Positions 42,875-52,216 of a stretch of 64,000 nt of DNA are shown here, piece by piece. Position numbers and translations under genes: made by a program. Within the stretch, counting starts at the first letter, position 1. The number at the start of each line of letters is the position of its first letter. The notes beneath the pieces are model-generated. The model was not told the DNA's origin. It ran no database searches and was given only the letters and a program-made list of their open reading frames with translations. Origin of the DNA: Desmonostoc muscorum LEGE 12446 (GTDB lineage Bacteria; Cyanobacteriota; Cyanobacteriia; Cyanobacteriales; Nostocaceae); assembly GCF_015207005.2 (NCBI RefSeq), contig NZ_JADEXS020000001.1, forward strand, positions 4,898,001-4,962,000, written 5' to 3'.

Positions 42875-42926
42875 TTTTTTGTAATTGAGTAGAATACACC
42901 TCACCTGCGTAGGGTAGCACAGCTGT

Positions 42927-43112
42927 CATTGGTGTCAACTTAACGTGAAACCCTTGTCAAGACGTGATATTGAGTTTATTCACTTACCATTACTCACCGC
43001 GTCACCCCACCCCGGTTTTGTCTAAAGCCAAAACCGCCCCTCCCCTTAGTAAGGGGAGGGGAGGGGTGAAACGTATGTGGGACAAGCGTTTGAGCTTAAG
43101 TTGACACCAATG
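42927..43112. mobile_element. MITE-like element, copy 2, with 9-bp target duplication
   Basis: It starts CATTGGTGTCAACTTAA and ends CTTAAGTTGACACCAATG, as in copy 1 (20640-20840). The core shares GAAACCCTTGT, the ATTGAGTT-ATTCACTTAC run and GTATGTGGGACAAGCG with copy 1. Direct CACAGCTGT (42918-42926) and CACAACTGT (43113-43121) flank it, a 9-bp target duplication with one change. No ORF. Confidence 0.78.
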
Positions 43113-43188
43113 CACAACTGTACTTGATTCAAATAAAATTGATCGCCTAGTTATAAAAATTAGTTTTATTTTATACCTTAAATTATAA

Positions 43189-43287
43189 TTTGCAGTTCTC
43201 CAACAACTAGAGGAAGAACGCCAACGATATCAAGATTTATTGATACGACTGCAACAACGGGGAATTGCTCCAGAACAACTTTTGTGA
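43189..43287 (+). pseudogene. 3' remnant of a Uma2-type gene
   Basis: About 32 codons end at TGA 43285-43287 and read LEEERQRYQDLLIRLQQRGI then APEQLL. This is the coiled C-terminus typical of many cyanobacterial Uma2 (DUF820) nuclease-like proteins; the rest is gone and an in-frame stop lies just upstream. No start codon or catalytic part remains. Confidence 0.5.
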
Positions 43288-43302
43288 AACTTGAAAAGCT
43301 CA

Positions 43303-43333
43303 GATCCCCTATTTTTATGAAAAGTCGGGGATC
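43303..43333 (-). terminator. GATCCCC inverted repeat downstream of hemA
   Basis: GATCCCC (43303-43309) and GGGGATC (43327-43333) pair around a loop rich in T. This is a degenerate form of the perfect inverted repeat at 38091-38121. It lies just beyond the hemA stop. Confidence 0.5.
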
Positions 43334-43345
43334 TTGTTGTTGAGT

Positions 43346-44632
43346 TTAACTAAACTGTTCGCCTGCGTCTAAGTTAAACAGCATTTGCAGAGTTTGCATA
43401 CAACGCCGTCTGGCTTCAACATCTTGCTGCGATCGCAATTGCACCATCGGATCGTGTAAAATTTTATTAACAATTCCTCGTGTTAGAGCTTCGATCACCT
43501 CTTGATGTTTTTCCGCAAATTCCGAACCCAATCTGGACAAAGCTTTTTCTAATTCTTGTTCCCGGATGGTTTCGACTTTATTTCGCAGAGAGCTAATAGT
43601 GGTAACAGTTTCTAAACTACGCCACCAAACATCAAAAGCCTCCACCTCTTCTTCTAAAAGTCGCTCTGCTTCCTGTGCAATCTTCCGACGGCTTTCGTAG
43701 TTTTGCGCCACTACAGCCTTCAAATCATCCACATTGAACGCCTGCACATTTGCCAGTTCATTCACATCTGCATGAACGTTGCGTGGCACAGAAATATCAA
43801 ATAACATCAGAGAACGCTGAGCTTCTAAAACCATTTCCAATTTGGCACGGTCAAGTATCGGCTCTGTTGCCGAAGTACTCGTAAACACCAAATCACTATC
43901 GGCAATTACTGTCATCATTTCCGATAGTGTGTGAATTTGAATAGGTTGTTCGGCAAACTGCTTGGCTAATTCTTGGGCGCGTTCACGAGAGCGATTGACA
44001 ATACTGATTTGCACCGCACCTTTAGAAATCAGGTGTTGTACCAGCAACCGTGACATTTTCCCAGCACCCAGAATTACCACTCGGCAAGCAGCTAAATTTG
44101 CTACTTTCATTTGTGCTAATTCCACAGCTGCCGAACTGATAGAGACAGCGCCAGTACCAATACTAGTTTCAGTGCGAACTCGCTTACCGGCTGTTAGCGC
44201 TTGTTTAAATAATCGATTCAAAATGGTTTTTATACCGCTATATTGCTGTCCCAGTTTGTGAGTAGTCTTCACCTGAGCCAGAATTTGACCTTCTCCGAGT
44301 ACCAGACTATCTAAGCCACCTGCTACCCGCATCACGTGCATAACTGCATCATCATGCAACAACATAAACAAGTGTTGTCGCAGAGAAGTCACAGGCAACT
44401 TGCTGTGTTCTGCCAGAAATTGAGTTACTTCCCGGATACCTTGGTCTGTTTCACTGGTGACAATGTAGATTTCCAGACGGTTACAAGTGCTAAGAATTGC
44501 AACTTCGTCAATATGGGGACAACTTGCTAGATGAGCGATCGCACTTTCAATTTGTGGTTCTGGAATGCTCAACTTTTCCCGGACTTCTACTGGGGCTGTT
44601 TTATGGCTTAACCCCACCACTGCTATATTCAT
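43346..44632 (-). CDS. hemA: glutamyl-tRNA reductase
   Basis: First committed enzyme of tetrapyrrole (chlorophyll, haem, bilin) synthesis by the C5 route: it reduces Glu-tRNA to glutamate-1-semialdehyde. A 428-aa protein with the catalytic Cys50 in [15 protein letters not shown]-binding GAGKMSRL, the [10 protein letters not shown] and DISVPRNV segments, and the C-terminal dimerisation helices. Start ATG at 44632, [20 protein letters not shown], is diagnostic. Length is normal for cyanobacteria. It is next to glpX on the same strand, about 230 bases apart. Confidence 0.96.
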   Translation of the reverse strand: MNIAVVGLSHKTAPVEVREKLSIPEPQIESAIAHLASCPHIDEVAILSTCNRLEIYIVTSETDQGIREVTQFLAEHSKLPVTSLRQHLFMLLHDDAVMHVMRVAGGLDSLVLGEGQILAQVKTTHKLGQQYSGIKTILNRLFKQALTAGKRVRTETSIGTGAVSISSAAVELAQMKVANLAACRVVILGAGKMSRLLVQHLISKGAVQISIVNRSRERAQELAKQFAEQPIQIHTLSEMMTVIADSDLVFTSTSATEPILDRAKLEMVLEAQRSLMLFDISVPRNVHADVNELANVQAFNVDDLKAVVAQNYESRRKIAQEAERLLEEEVEAFDVWWRSLETVTTISSLRNKVETIREQELEKALSRLGSEFAEKHQEVIEALTRGIVNKILHDPMVQLRSQQDVEARRRCMQTLQMLFNLDAGEQFS

Positions 44633-44864
44633 TTGCTAAATCGTAGTTACTAGTTGGTAGTTGGCAATCTGGCATTAAGTGAGAATAGGGAATGGGGAAT
44701 TTTTGCTTCTTGGTTGATATTTTTGCAACCAACAATTAATCACTAACTACTAACTACTAACTACTGTAAGGGGAAAGCATTTTGGTGATTATTTTTCTGT
44801 TTTATAGAAAGATTTTTTTCCTTATGCTTCGCCCCTACTTTTACCATTCCCCATTCCCTAAAAA
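44633..44864. other. hemA-glpX intergenic region with ACTAACTACT repeats
   Basis: ACTAACTACTAACTACTAA units near 44743-44764 and GGGGAATGGGGAA repeat debris are seen. No gene. The hemA promoter should lie in the right half. Confidence 0.5.
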
Positions 44865-45902
44865 TTAGTTCAGTTGAAGAACTTTTGGTTCGCCAAACAA
44901 GTGAATTGTGTCAACAAATCGAGCCGTTTTCGACTGGTTGGAAATAACCAAGCTTTGAGTTCTTGCCCCGTCCTTGAAGAAACGTACACCCTGCATGAGA
45001 TTACCACTGGTAATGCCGCTAGCAGCGAACAGAATAGTTTTACCAGATGCCAGTTCATGAGCATCATAGACCTTATCGGGATCATTGATATTCATAGACT
45101 TTAAACGATCAATGTTGGCTTCTCTGCTTTCTCCAATCAGACCTGTTTTTACTATTGCTGGATCGTATATCAGTTGACCTTGGAAATGTCCACCCAAAGC
45201 ACGCATTGCTGCTGCCGAGATTACACCTTCAGGAGCCGCACCGATACCCATCAGCGCGTGGATATTAGTTCCAGCAAAACCACAGCTTATGGCTGCACCC
45301 ACATCACCATCTGAAATTAGGGCGACTCTAGCTCCAGCCTCACGGATTTCTTTAATTAAATCGTTATGGCGTTCGCGCTTCATTACTACTATCACAAGTT
45401 CATCAATACCCCGGTCTAAAACCTCAGAGAGAATCTTCAGGTTTTCCGTTGCTGACTTGTTGATGTCTACCTTACCCTTAGCTGCGGGGGGTGCTGCTAA
45501 CTTCTTCATGTAAAAGTCAGGAGCAGCAAATAATCCGCCCTTTTCAGAAATTGCCAACACAGCCATTGAACCTGGTTGTCCGTAGGCTACCAAGTTAGTA
45601 CCTTCACAGGGGTCAACAGCGATATCAATTTCAATTAGTTCATCAGGGTTACAGAGAGCTTCGGCATTTGGTTGGGTACAGATACCTACTTCTTCTCCAA
45701 TGTAAAGCATAGGCGCGTCATCGCGTTCGCCTTCCCCAATCACAATGCGACCCCGCATATAGATTTTATTCATCCGCTCGCGCATCGCTTCCACAGCTAC
45801 CTGGTCAGCGATGTTTTTTTCACCTTTCCCCATCCACTTGGCGGATGCGATCGCTGCTTGCTCTACTACCTCAATAATCTCTAACCCAAGTGTATTTTCC
45901 AC
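44865..45902 (-). CDS. glpX: class II fructose-1,6-/sedoheptulose-1,7-bisphosphatase
   Basis: A 345-aa GlpX-type enzyme, the main Calvin-cycle FBPase/SBPase of cyanobacteria. Seen: [15 protein letters not shown] and DPCEGTNL (metal and phosphate binding), [20 protein letters not shown], and [18 protein letters not shown]. Length is typical. Dual activity is known for the family. The gene is preceded by about 230 AT-rich bases and has a clear ATG at 45902. Confidence 0.95.
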   Translation of the reverse strand: MENTLGLEIIEVVEQAAIASAKWMGKGEKNIADQVAVEAMRERMNKIYMRGRIVIGEGERDDAPMLYIGEEVGICTQPNAEALCNPDELIEIDIAVDPCEGTNLVAYGQPGSMAVLAISEKGGLFAAPDFYMKKLAAPPAAKGKVDINKSATENLKILSEVLDRGIDELVIVVMKRERHNDLIKEIREAGARVALISDGDVGAAISCGFAGTNIHALMGIGAAPEGVISAAAMRALGGHFQGQLIYDPAIVKTGLIGESREANIDRLKSMNINDPDKVYDAHELASGKTILFAASGITSGNLMQGVRFFKDGARTQSLVISNQSKTARFVDTIHLFGEPKVLQLN

Positions 45903-46132
45903 GGAGTCTGCCCTCTCAACTGCTTGAATTTGCGTTGCTTTATCTGGCTATTTCAGTCTTTAAGTCTACCAAAGGGCGGTTACCAATTTTCGATTACAAA
46001 TGTTAACGAAGTGTCAATTTCCAATTTATTGACACTATTCTCAATAATTTTTAGAGATATCAACCTGTCAATAATAAGGATAAATACTTAAAAACAGTTG
46101 CTAGAAATTTTGATTTAAATACCTATATTTAC

Positions 46133-47173
46133 TTAAATATTTTTAAAACCTGTGACTAATTGTCGAACGTTTTCACTTAGGGCTTCAACAAAGTAGCCAC
46201 CTTCCTGTACAAAAAGAGTCGGCAGACCAAGTGACTTGATTTTCCTGCCAATTTGATTGTAAGAGGTGGACTCAAGAGCAAAACAACCCAGCGGATCTGA
46301 TTTAAACGTGTCAAAGCCAGTCGCTACGACCAAAGCTTCTGCATTGAACGACGACACCACAGCTAGAGCTTTCTCTAAAGCTTGTAGATAAGAAGCCTCA
46401 TTAGTTCCAGGAGGTAGGGGAATATTCAAGTTACATTCTTCTCCATCACCGCTGCCGCGTTCGTTTTCAAAGCCTGTATAAAAAGGATAAAAGTTGGTGG
46501 GATTACCGTGAATCGAAATTGTTAAAACATCACCGCGCTGATAAAAAATCTGCTGGGTGCCGTTACCATGATGCATGTCAATATCAAGAATTGCAATTCG
46601 GGAAAACTTTGTGCGAAGCTCATGTGTAGCGATCGCAGCGTTATTCAAGAAGCACATACCCATTGCCATATCCCGGCAAGCATGATGCCCACTTGGTCTA
46701 CACAAGGCATAGACAGCCAACTCTCCTGCTTTGAGATATGAAGTTGCTTCAATAACCGCAGATACACTTCCGAGAGCATTTCGCCATGTGTATTTTCCGA
46801 TTGGTGCTGCGCCGTCAGCAATGTACCATCCAGCCAAAGCCACTGGACTTTCGTTGAAGTGAACCAGATGCCGATTTGGGGAAATGTTGGGAAAAATCTC
46901 TGTACTGGCATTTTCCATTCTTGACCAGTGTTGCCAAGCACTCTCAAGATAGTCAACATACGCAGGGTCTTGTACCGCTAAGATTGATTCACGCAGCCTT
47001 GATTCGTGAAGTTTTGGCTGCGATGCAAACACTATCTCACATTCCGCCTTTTCCAGCCCCAAACGAATCTGATTACCTCTTTGTGCAACATCAGGGTGTT
47101 CAATAAAGTGCCCTCTCCAGAGGAATTTTGCCGGACCAGGAACGTCAAAGTATGGACTTACTATGGCTTTCAT
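46133..47173 (-). CDS. histone-deacetylase-superfamily amidohydrolase
   Basis: A 346-aa class II-type deacetylase fold enzyme: PSGHHACRDMAMGMCFLNN, ILDIDMHHGNGTQQIFY (Asp-x-Asp-x-His, zinc site), ISIHGNPTNFYPF, and VVATGFDTFKSDPLG (second Asp) followed by the VQEGGYF C-terminal motif. Bacterial homologues deacetylate acetyl-polyamines or other small amides, or act as lysine deacetylases; which one applies cannot be read here. All catalytic residues seem present. It is monocistronic. Confidence 0.9.
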   Translation of the reverse strand: MKAIVSPYFDVPGPAKFLWRGHFIEHPDVAQRGNQIRLGLEKAECEIVFASQPKLHESRLRESILAVQDPAYVDYLESAWQHWSRMENASTEIFPNISPNRHLVHFNESPVALAGWYIADGAAPIGKYTWRNALGSVSAVIEATSYLKAGELAVYALCRPSGHHACRDMAMGMCFLNNAAIATHELRTKFSRIAILDIDMHHGNGTQQIFYQRGDVLTISIHGNPTNFYPFYTGFENERGSGDGEECNLNIPLPPGTNEASYLQALEKALAVVSSFNAEALVVATGFDTFKSDPLGCFALESTSYNQIGRKIKSLGLPTLFVQEGGYFVEALSENVRQLVTGFKNI

Positions 47174-47617
47174 TAACTATGAAGTGGAACGTTGGCTACA
47201 GTCTATCAAGGGGTGGATACCAGTGGAAAATAGTTAAAGCAGAACTCAGAATTCAGAATTCAGAATTCAGAATGCAAGACGCTCTCTACGAGACGCTACG
47301 CGAACGCGGACTCGCTAACGCTGCGCTATCAGTGGGGGATTTAGACCCACCACTGATTGTTCGCCTTTGGCGTTCCCGAAGGGTAGACCACCAAATTTTC
47401 AATTTGGTGGGGGACTTAAACCCGTTTATTCATGCGCCAGTCATACAAAATTCATTCTGAATTCTGACGACTGACGCCTTTATTCTTTCTTGTTAAATTT
47501 TGCTACGCTTTATTTTGGAGTTAATCTGTGTTTATCTGTGGTTTTAAATATTTAGAAATATAACAGCGTAACTTGGAATAATTCATATCAACCCAGAAAA
47601 GCATCAAGAGGTGAATT
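47174..47617. repeat. repeat-rich intergenic region
   Basis: No gene. It holds CAGAATT units (about 47247-47272), a dispersed block with CTACGAGACGCTACGCGAAC (47285-47306) related to that at about 13560, and a perfect hairpin CCACCAAATT-TTCA-AATTTGGTGG (47390-47413). The last 40 bases before the GTG of the next gene carry AAGAGGTGAATT, a ribosome-binding site. Confidence 0.7.
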
Positions 47618-48193
47618 GTGTTTATCGACTACATCACGCTCATGTTAATAAATATGGTAGCCGGGTTATTTATACTGGCTGACTATGTGTATCGTGGGAT
47701 AGATAGCTCACATCAAAAACAGTGGATTCCCGGATTTGGGATTACAGGTGCGATCGCCTTAACAACTGGTTTACACATGAGCTTCACCTGGCCAATTGGT
47801 GGTAGTTTTAACATTGCCTTTGGTGAAACAAGTGTTTTATTTGGCATCTTGTTTGTTGCAGCAGCCATCGCCCTGTCTATGGGTTGGGATTTATTGACAA
47901 TCGCGGTTTACGGTTTTTTTGCTGGTTTAGTGGCGATCGTTGTGGGTATCCGCATCATCAACTTGAATATGACAAAACAACCCTTGTTGTCAGGAATCGG
48001 TTTTATCTTAACAGGATTAGGTGGTATGTTTGCGGCACCAACTCTCTATTGGAAAACCAACCGAACTTGGCGGCTAATTGGTGTTGGTGTATTAGTAGTA
48101 GCCGCTTTAATTTGGGCATTGACTGGATATTTGGCTTACTGGAATCATCTAGAAAGTTTCCAAAAGTGGGTTCCAGCGCCAATGCGTAAGTAA
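47618..48193 (+). CDS. DUF981-family membrane protein
   Basis: A 191-aa protein with about six hydrophobic segments; GLHMSFTWPIGGSFNIAFGE and the following helix are typical of DUF981. No catalytic motif. The start is a GTG at 47618 with AGAGGTG upstream. Its last 30 codons are duplicated at 49577-49701 by the insertion that split this locus. In the ancestral arrangement a glutaredoxin gene followed it directly. Function is unknown. Confidence 0.85.
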   Translation: MFIDYITLMLINMVAGLFILADYVYRGIDSSHQKQWIPGFGITGAIALTTGLHMSFTWPIGGSFNIAFGETSVLFGILFVAAAIALSMGWDLLTIAVYGFFAGLVAIVVGIRIINLNMTKQPLLSGIGFILTGLGGMFAAPTLYWKTNRTWRLIGVGVLVVAALIWALTGYLAYWNHLESFQKWVPAPMRK

Positions 48194-48375
48194 TGCCAGC
48201 AATGATCTAGGCTAGAGATATAGTCAAAACCTTGCTTAAGATTAAATATGCTGGACTTTCTTAATCCCCTTTTAAATCGCCATCCAGAGCGAGTTAAAGC
48301 CAACGTCGAAATTTACACATGGCAAACTTGTCCTTACTGCATTCGTGCCAAAATGCTGCTGTGGTGGAAAGGTGT
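48077..48375. repeat. left direct repeat of the split DUF981-grxC locus
   Basis: This block (DUF981 end, intergenic, grxC start) recurs at 49577-49883. The part 48101-48375 matches 49609-49883 at constant offset 1508 with only a handful of changes; left of that, one 6-base indel and several substitutions. Confidence 0.88.
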
Positions 48376-48415
48376 AAGTTTTACACATATCTATCAATCT
48401 TTAAAATTTAGATAA
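48248..48415 (+). pseudogene. truncated glutaredoxin gene (5' part only)
   Basis: The first 43 codons match grxC at 49756 almost exactly, including the CPYC site (Cys28-Cys31). After GTG-TAA-like divergence (WKGVSFTHIY) the frame stops at 48415, giving 55 residues. It lacks the cis-Pro and glutathione-binding parts, so it is almost certainly not functional, though it could still be translated. Confidence 0.8.
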
Positions 48416-48820
48416 AGTGATAGTTTATCGAATATTAATGTAAGATTTTACACATTTTTGTTTTGTAGCAAAAAATCAAGATGCTCTTTTTAAATCAAAC
48501 TATACAACGGTATCCACACAGAAATTTTCGGTAGCACATTATCAAATAGACGCTCAATTCTCGTGAGAGATATAGTACTATTTAAAAGTGCAAGAAAGTA
48601 AAGTATAGATCTCGTGCTGAGTGAGGAAAAAGTACGGCTGGCTGACTGATGTCCGCAGTTGCTAGTGTGGCTGTAAGCGGAATTTTTTTCTCGGAGAAGG
48701 TTCATACCCCGCCTCTTATGGGCAGTCTTTTAATATTTAGCTGAAACGCTCGTAATTCAGGACTCTTCCTTGCATTCAATCTCACAGCAAAATACCCTTT
48801 TTAAACAAACTCTAAAACAT
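48416..48820. other. AT-rich left part of the inserted segment, no gene assigned
   Basis: Base composition is lower in GC than around it. No whole gene is seen. A short open run around 48650-48750 (MSAVASVAVSGIFFSEKV) slightly resembles tails of IS605-type transposase genes, but this is too weak to call. Confidence 0.45.
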
Positions 48821-49579
48821 ATGAAAAAGAATCTTACAGAACAGATGAGAACCAATACTACAGATTTATTTCAAGGTATTCAAACAAAAATAGATTTCAA
48901 CCCTTATGCCAGAGATGAATATGAAAAGCGAGTGGTATCTCAAGATAGATTGCTTGATATTGGTGGAAGAAATAGCTATTCAATAAGTCGTCAGAGAATC
49001 GATTTATTAAATCAAAATCCCAATAATACAATCGTATCTACAGATGTTATTGCTGATTATAAACCAGACCTAATCGATGACATTTGTAATACTAAAATAG
49101 AGCCTAATTCTTTTAGTGGTATCTATTGTAATGCTGTATTAGAACATGTTCAAGAATATTGGAAAGCAATAGACAATATTTATAATATTTTGGAGGAAAA
49201 AGGAGAAGCCTTTTTTTATATTCCATTTTTTTGGAGCTTTCACGATCAAATGGACTATCACAGATTTACTTTTACTGAAATTGCAAGAATGTTGGGAAAG
49301 TTCTCTGAAATTAAAATATTTTGTCCTGGAGATGCTCAGGGATTCGGTTTTGTTTTTTGGTACATTATAACAATCACTAACATAAGGAAATTTCCTAAAT
49401 TAGCTGAATTTTTAAGTAAAACAACAAATTTTTTCTTAAAAATTTATTTATTTATTGTTTACAATATCAACAGTAAAAACATTAAAAATAAGTATAATAA
49501 TATTTCTTGGGAAGAATATTGTTTTTATTATACGTTTTTGTATATAAATCATGGTTTTTGTGCATGGGTAAAGAAATAA
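48821..49579 (+). CDS. class I SAM-dependent methyltransferase, probably acquired
   Basis: A 252-aa methyltransferase-like protein: motif I LLDIGGRNS, post-I acidic VSTDVIADYKPDLIDDIC, and IYCNAVLEHVQEYWKAI (motif of methyltransferase type 11). The C-terminal half is AT-rich with hydrophobic stretches. The frame starts at a TTG (48770); the ATG at 48821 is preferred. GC content is visibly below the neighbours, and the gene is enclosed by direct repeats of host DNA, so recent gain is likely. Substrate unknown; similar genes occur in sugar/cell-surface clusters. Confidence 0.75.
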   Translation: MKKNLTEQMRTNTTDLFQGIQTKIDFNPYARDEYEKRVVSQDRLLDIGGRNSYSISRQRIDLLNQNPNNTIVSTDVIADYKPDLIDDICNTKIEPNSFSGIYCNAVLEHVQEYWKAIDNIYNILEEKGEAFFYIPFFWSFHDQMDYHRFTFTEIARMLGKFSEIKIFCPGDAQGFGFVFWYIITITNIRKFPKLAEFLSKTTNFFLKIYLFIVYNINSKNIKNKYNNISWEEYCFYYTFLYINHGFCAWVKK

Positions 49580-49701
49580 TTAATGTTGATGTAGCAGTGC
49601 TGATCATAGCCGCTTTGATTTGGGTATTGACTGGATATTTGGCTTACTGGAATGATTTAGAAAGTTTCCAAAAGTGGGTTCCAGCGCCAATGCGTAAGTA
49701 A
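49577..49701 (+). pseudogene. duplicated 3' end of the DUF981 gene
   Basis: Codons VAVLIIAALIWVLTGYLAYW then NDLESFQKWVPAPMRK repeat the C-terminus of the intact gene at 47618-48193. No start or upstream part remains. It begins at the methyltransferase stop codon and is the left part of the right-hand direct repeat. Confidence 0.8.
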
Positions 49702-49755
49702 TGCCAGCAATGATCTAGGCTAGAGATATAGTCAAAACCTTGCTTAAGATTAAAT

Positions 49756-50061
49756 ATGCTGGACTTTCTTAATCCCCTTTTAAATCGCCATCCAGAGCGA
49801 GTTAAAGCCAATGTCGAAATTTACACATGGCAAACTTGTCCTTACTGCATTCGTGCCAAAATGCTGCTGTGGTGGAAAGGTGTCAACTTTACTGAGTACA
49901 AAATCGACGGCGACGAAGCAGCCAGAGCGAAAATGGCGGAACGCGCTAACGGACGGCGCACAGTACCACAAATTTTTATCAATAACGAACACATTGGTGG
50001 TTGCGACGATCTTTATCAGCTAGATACACAAAGTCAACTCGATCCTTTGTTGGCTCAATAG
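49756..50061 (+). CDS. grxC: dithiol glutaredoxin (Grx3 type)
   Basis: A 101-aa glutathione-dependent disulfide oxidoreductase. The CPYC active site is at 28-31, the cis-Pro in RRTVPQIFI, and GGCDDLYQLD binds glutathione. Length is normal. The gene appears to be the intact copy after a 1.5 kb insertion separated it from the DUF981 gene; its first 128 bases are duplicated at 48248. Upstream sequence, including the old intergenic region, has been retained within the repeat. Confidence 0.93.
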   Translation: MLDFLNPLLNRHPERVKANVEIYTWQTCPYCIRAKMLLWWKGVNFTEYKIDGDEAARAKMAERANGRRTVPQIFINNEHIGGCDDLYQLDTQSQLDPLLAQ

Positions 50062-50074
50062 TCAATAGTCAAAG

Positions 50075-50239
50075 AATTTTGGATTTTGGATTTTGGATTT
50101 TGGATTGACCCCGACCACAAGGGTGCGGGGCATTATGATTTTAAATTTTAGATTTTGGATTTGTTCCGCCCACTAGGGACGGGGCATGAACCAAAAAAAT
50201 CTAAAATCGGCAATCTAAAATCTAAAATTGGCACAGTCA
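50075..50239. repeat. composite dispersed repeat, copy 2
   Basis: Same build as 2164-2325: TTTTGGA arms on the left, ATCTAAA arms on the right and a core with TTGTTCCGCCCACTAGGGAC. It lies between grxC and tadA. A shorter fragment of ATCCAAAATCTAAAATCC type is at about 51915-51942. Confidence 0.75.
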
Positions 50240-50311
50240 TTAGTCATTGGTCATTGGACTAATGACTATTGAATTGTAAAAATTTGATGAAATTTTTATA
50301 TTACTTAGAGG

Positions 50312-50797
50312 ATGCTGAATAAATATGGTGATTATCTTATACATCAACAATGGATGAATCGTGCCTTAGAATTAGCACAAGCAGCAGGTGATGCAGGTGA
50401 AGTCCCTGTAGGGGCTACGATCGTCGATTCCGCTGGCAATTTAATTGCCGAGGGAGAGAACAGAAAAGAACGCGACCAAGACCCTACCGCTCATGCGGAA
50501 ATTCTTGCTCTCAAGAGAGCTGCCACAACTTTACAAAATTGGCATCTGAATGAGTGTACTCTGTATGTAACTTTGGAGCCTTGCCCAATGTGTGCAGGTG
50601 CGATCGTCCAAGCTCGTGTAGGACTAGTTGTATACGGGGTGGACGATACAAAAACTGGCGCAATTCGCACAGTTATTAACATACCCGACAGCGCTGCTTC
50701 TAATCACCGCTTGCAGGTAATTGGAGGCATTCTAGAATCAGCTTGTCGTCAACAGTTACAGGCTTGGTTTGCGACTAAGCGGGGTAAGAGAAAATAA
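50312..50797 (+). CDS. tadA: tRNA-specific adenosine deaminase
   Basis: A 161-aa zinc deaminase converting A34 to inosine in tRNA-Arg. Seen: HAE at 61-63 (Zn ligand and proton shuttle) and PCPMC at 90-94 (Zn ligands). The block VPVGATIVDSAGNLIAEGEN is typical. The start at 50312 is an ATG; an internal ATG at 50354 is an alternative. Essential in most bacteria. Confidence 0.94.
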   Translation: MLNKYGDYLIHQQWMNRALELAQAAGDAGEVPVGATIVDSAGNLIAEGENRKERDQDPTAHAEILALKRAATTLQNWHLNECTLYVTLEPCPMCAGAIVQARVGLVVYGVDDTKTGAIRTVINIPDSAASNHRLQVIGGILESACRQQLQAWFATKRGKRK

Positions 50798-50909
50798 CAG
50801 ACAGAGGTAAAACTGTCCATCTAACACGACACAAGTCACCCAAGAGAATCTACGGTGTAACTAATCAGGCTTTTCGTTAAATTTTATCCGTCAATCAGCT
50901 GTCTCCATC

Positions 50910-51665
50910 ATGATGGAATTTTACTCTTTATTCGATACTTGCCAGCAAACACCAGCAAATCCTCAAACGGATGTTACTACCTCAAGGGTTTCTCCTTGGT
51001 TAAGTCCTCTGGCGTATTTATTTGGTCGTCACTGCCTATTACCATTATTCTTTGGGCGAATTAGAATAACCGGACAAAAAAATATCCCCACAACTGGGCC
51101 TGTGATCTTTGCTCCTACCCATAGGGCACGTTGGGATGGATTGCTCATACCCTATGCCGTTGCTAATTGTATGACAGCAAAAGACCTGCGATTTATGGTC
51201 ACCATTGATGAATGCCAAGGATTGCAAGGCTGGTTTGTGAGACGTTTGGGGGGTTTTCCTGTAAATACTCGACAGCCCTCAATTGGCAGTCTGCGACATG
51301 GAGTTGAGCTGCTTAAACAGCGAAAAGCCGTGGTAATTTTTCCAGAAGGTAATATTTACCGTCATGCTCAAGCCCCTTTGAAACCGGGAATTGCACGTCT
51401 GGCTTTGACTGCTGAATCTAGCGATCGCTCTTTGGGAGTCAAAGTTATACCCATAAGCATCAATTACAGCCAACCATATCCTAATTGGGGTACAGATGTG
51501 AGTATTCATATTGGCTGTCCAATCAGAGTTAAGGATTACATTCGTGGCTCTATAAAACAAGATGCCAAAAGCCTCACAGCTGATTTAGCAAAGGTACTTC
51601 AACAATTAAGCCACCAAGAAACAGAAATTACTAACCACACATTTGCAGAAATTACAAATTCTTGA
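50910..51665 (+). CDS. 1-acyl-glycerol-3-phosphate acyltransferase-like protein
   Basis: A 251-aa PlsC-superfamily acyltransferase for phospholipid synthesis. The catalytic box is THRARWDG (H-x4-D), a variation on the usual NHxSxxD; the FPEGNIYR box and the Pro-rich VKVIPISINY region are intact. No clear transmembrane helix except a weak hydrophobic stretch near 30-50. It may use an unusual acceptor or be specific to cyanobacterial lipids. It lies 112 bases downstream of tadA on the same strand. Confidence 0.82.
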   Translation: MMEFYSLFDTCQQTPANPQTDVTTSRVSPWLSPLAYLFGRHCLLPLFFGRIRITGQKNIPTTGPVIFAPTHRARWDGLLIPYAVANCMTAKDLRFMVTIDECQGLQGWFVRRLGGFPVNTRQPSIGSLRHGVELLKQRKAVVIFPEGNIYRHAQAPLKPGIARLALTAESSDRSLGVKVIPISINYSQPYPNWGTDVSIHIGCPIRVKDYIRGSIKQDAKSLTADLAKVLQQLSHQETEITNHTFAEITNS

Positions 51666-52216
51666 TTCTGTCAAGAGTCTGAAGACAGCTAATTACAGCA
51701 AAACCCCACAACCTAGTATGAAACAGGAATATACCCTACTTTCTACTCCCAACTTCTCACTCCCATTTTCAAGTTAGACATTCATGTGATAAATCAAACA
51801 AAGAGGGATGGAAAAGAGGAGACTCCTACACAGGGAAGCAAGAGGATGGGGGGACAATGAGAAAGATTTGTTGCAAGTTGTTCCATTGTCTCTCCAGTCC
51901 CAAATGATTCCCAATCCAAAATCTAAAATCCAAAATCCAAAATGGTATTGGATTTATATCTATAGATTAGCCTCTATTGAGACAATATTCAGCCAAATTG
52001 GCACTTTTTGAGCAAAAAACTAATTATTGACTACAAAGTACAGAATTAGTCAGTGATGAAGATTATACAGGGGCAATGGGAACTCTATTGCAGCAATTTT
52101 AAGTCTAAATCTGAGAAACTTAGTTATGTGGCTTTGGTTTGCCCAAGACCAAAACAGAGTTAAGATACCGAAAGTATCCATAACTTTTCTATATAGTTGT
52201 TGCACTAATTGATCCC
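51666..52216. other. intergenic region, no gene supported
   Basis: 550 bases. Left part contains repeat debris (AATCCAAAATCTAAAATCC, 51913-51942). A 35-codon ORF at 52056-52163 starts MKIIQGQWELYCSNFKSKSE, but nothing supports it as a gene. The promoter of the following gene is expected at the right end. Confidence 0.5.

Noticed and set aside
47128..47460. 110-aa ORF overlapping the deacetylase start
   Set aside because: Made of dispersed repeat sequence (CGAGACGCTACGCGAACG block) and antisense of the gene.
48650..48753. Short frame resembling a transposase tail (MSAVASVAVSGIFFSEKV)
   Set aside because: Too short and weak to assign; no catalytic part. A nucleotide search against IS605-family genes would decide.
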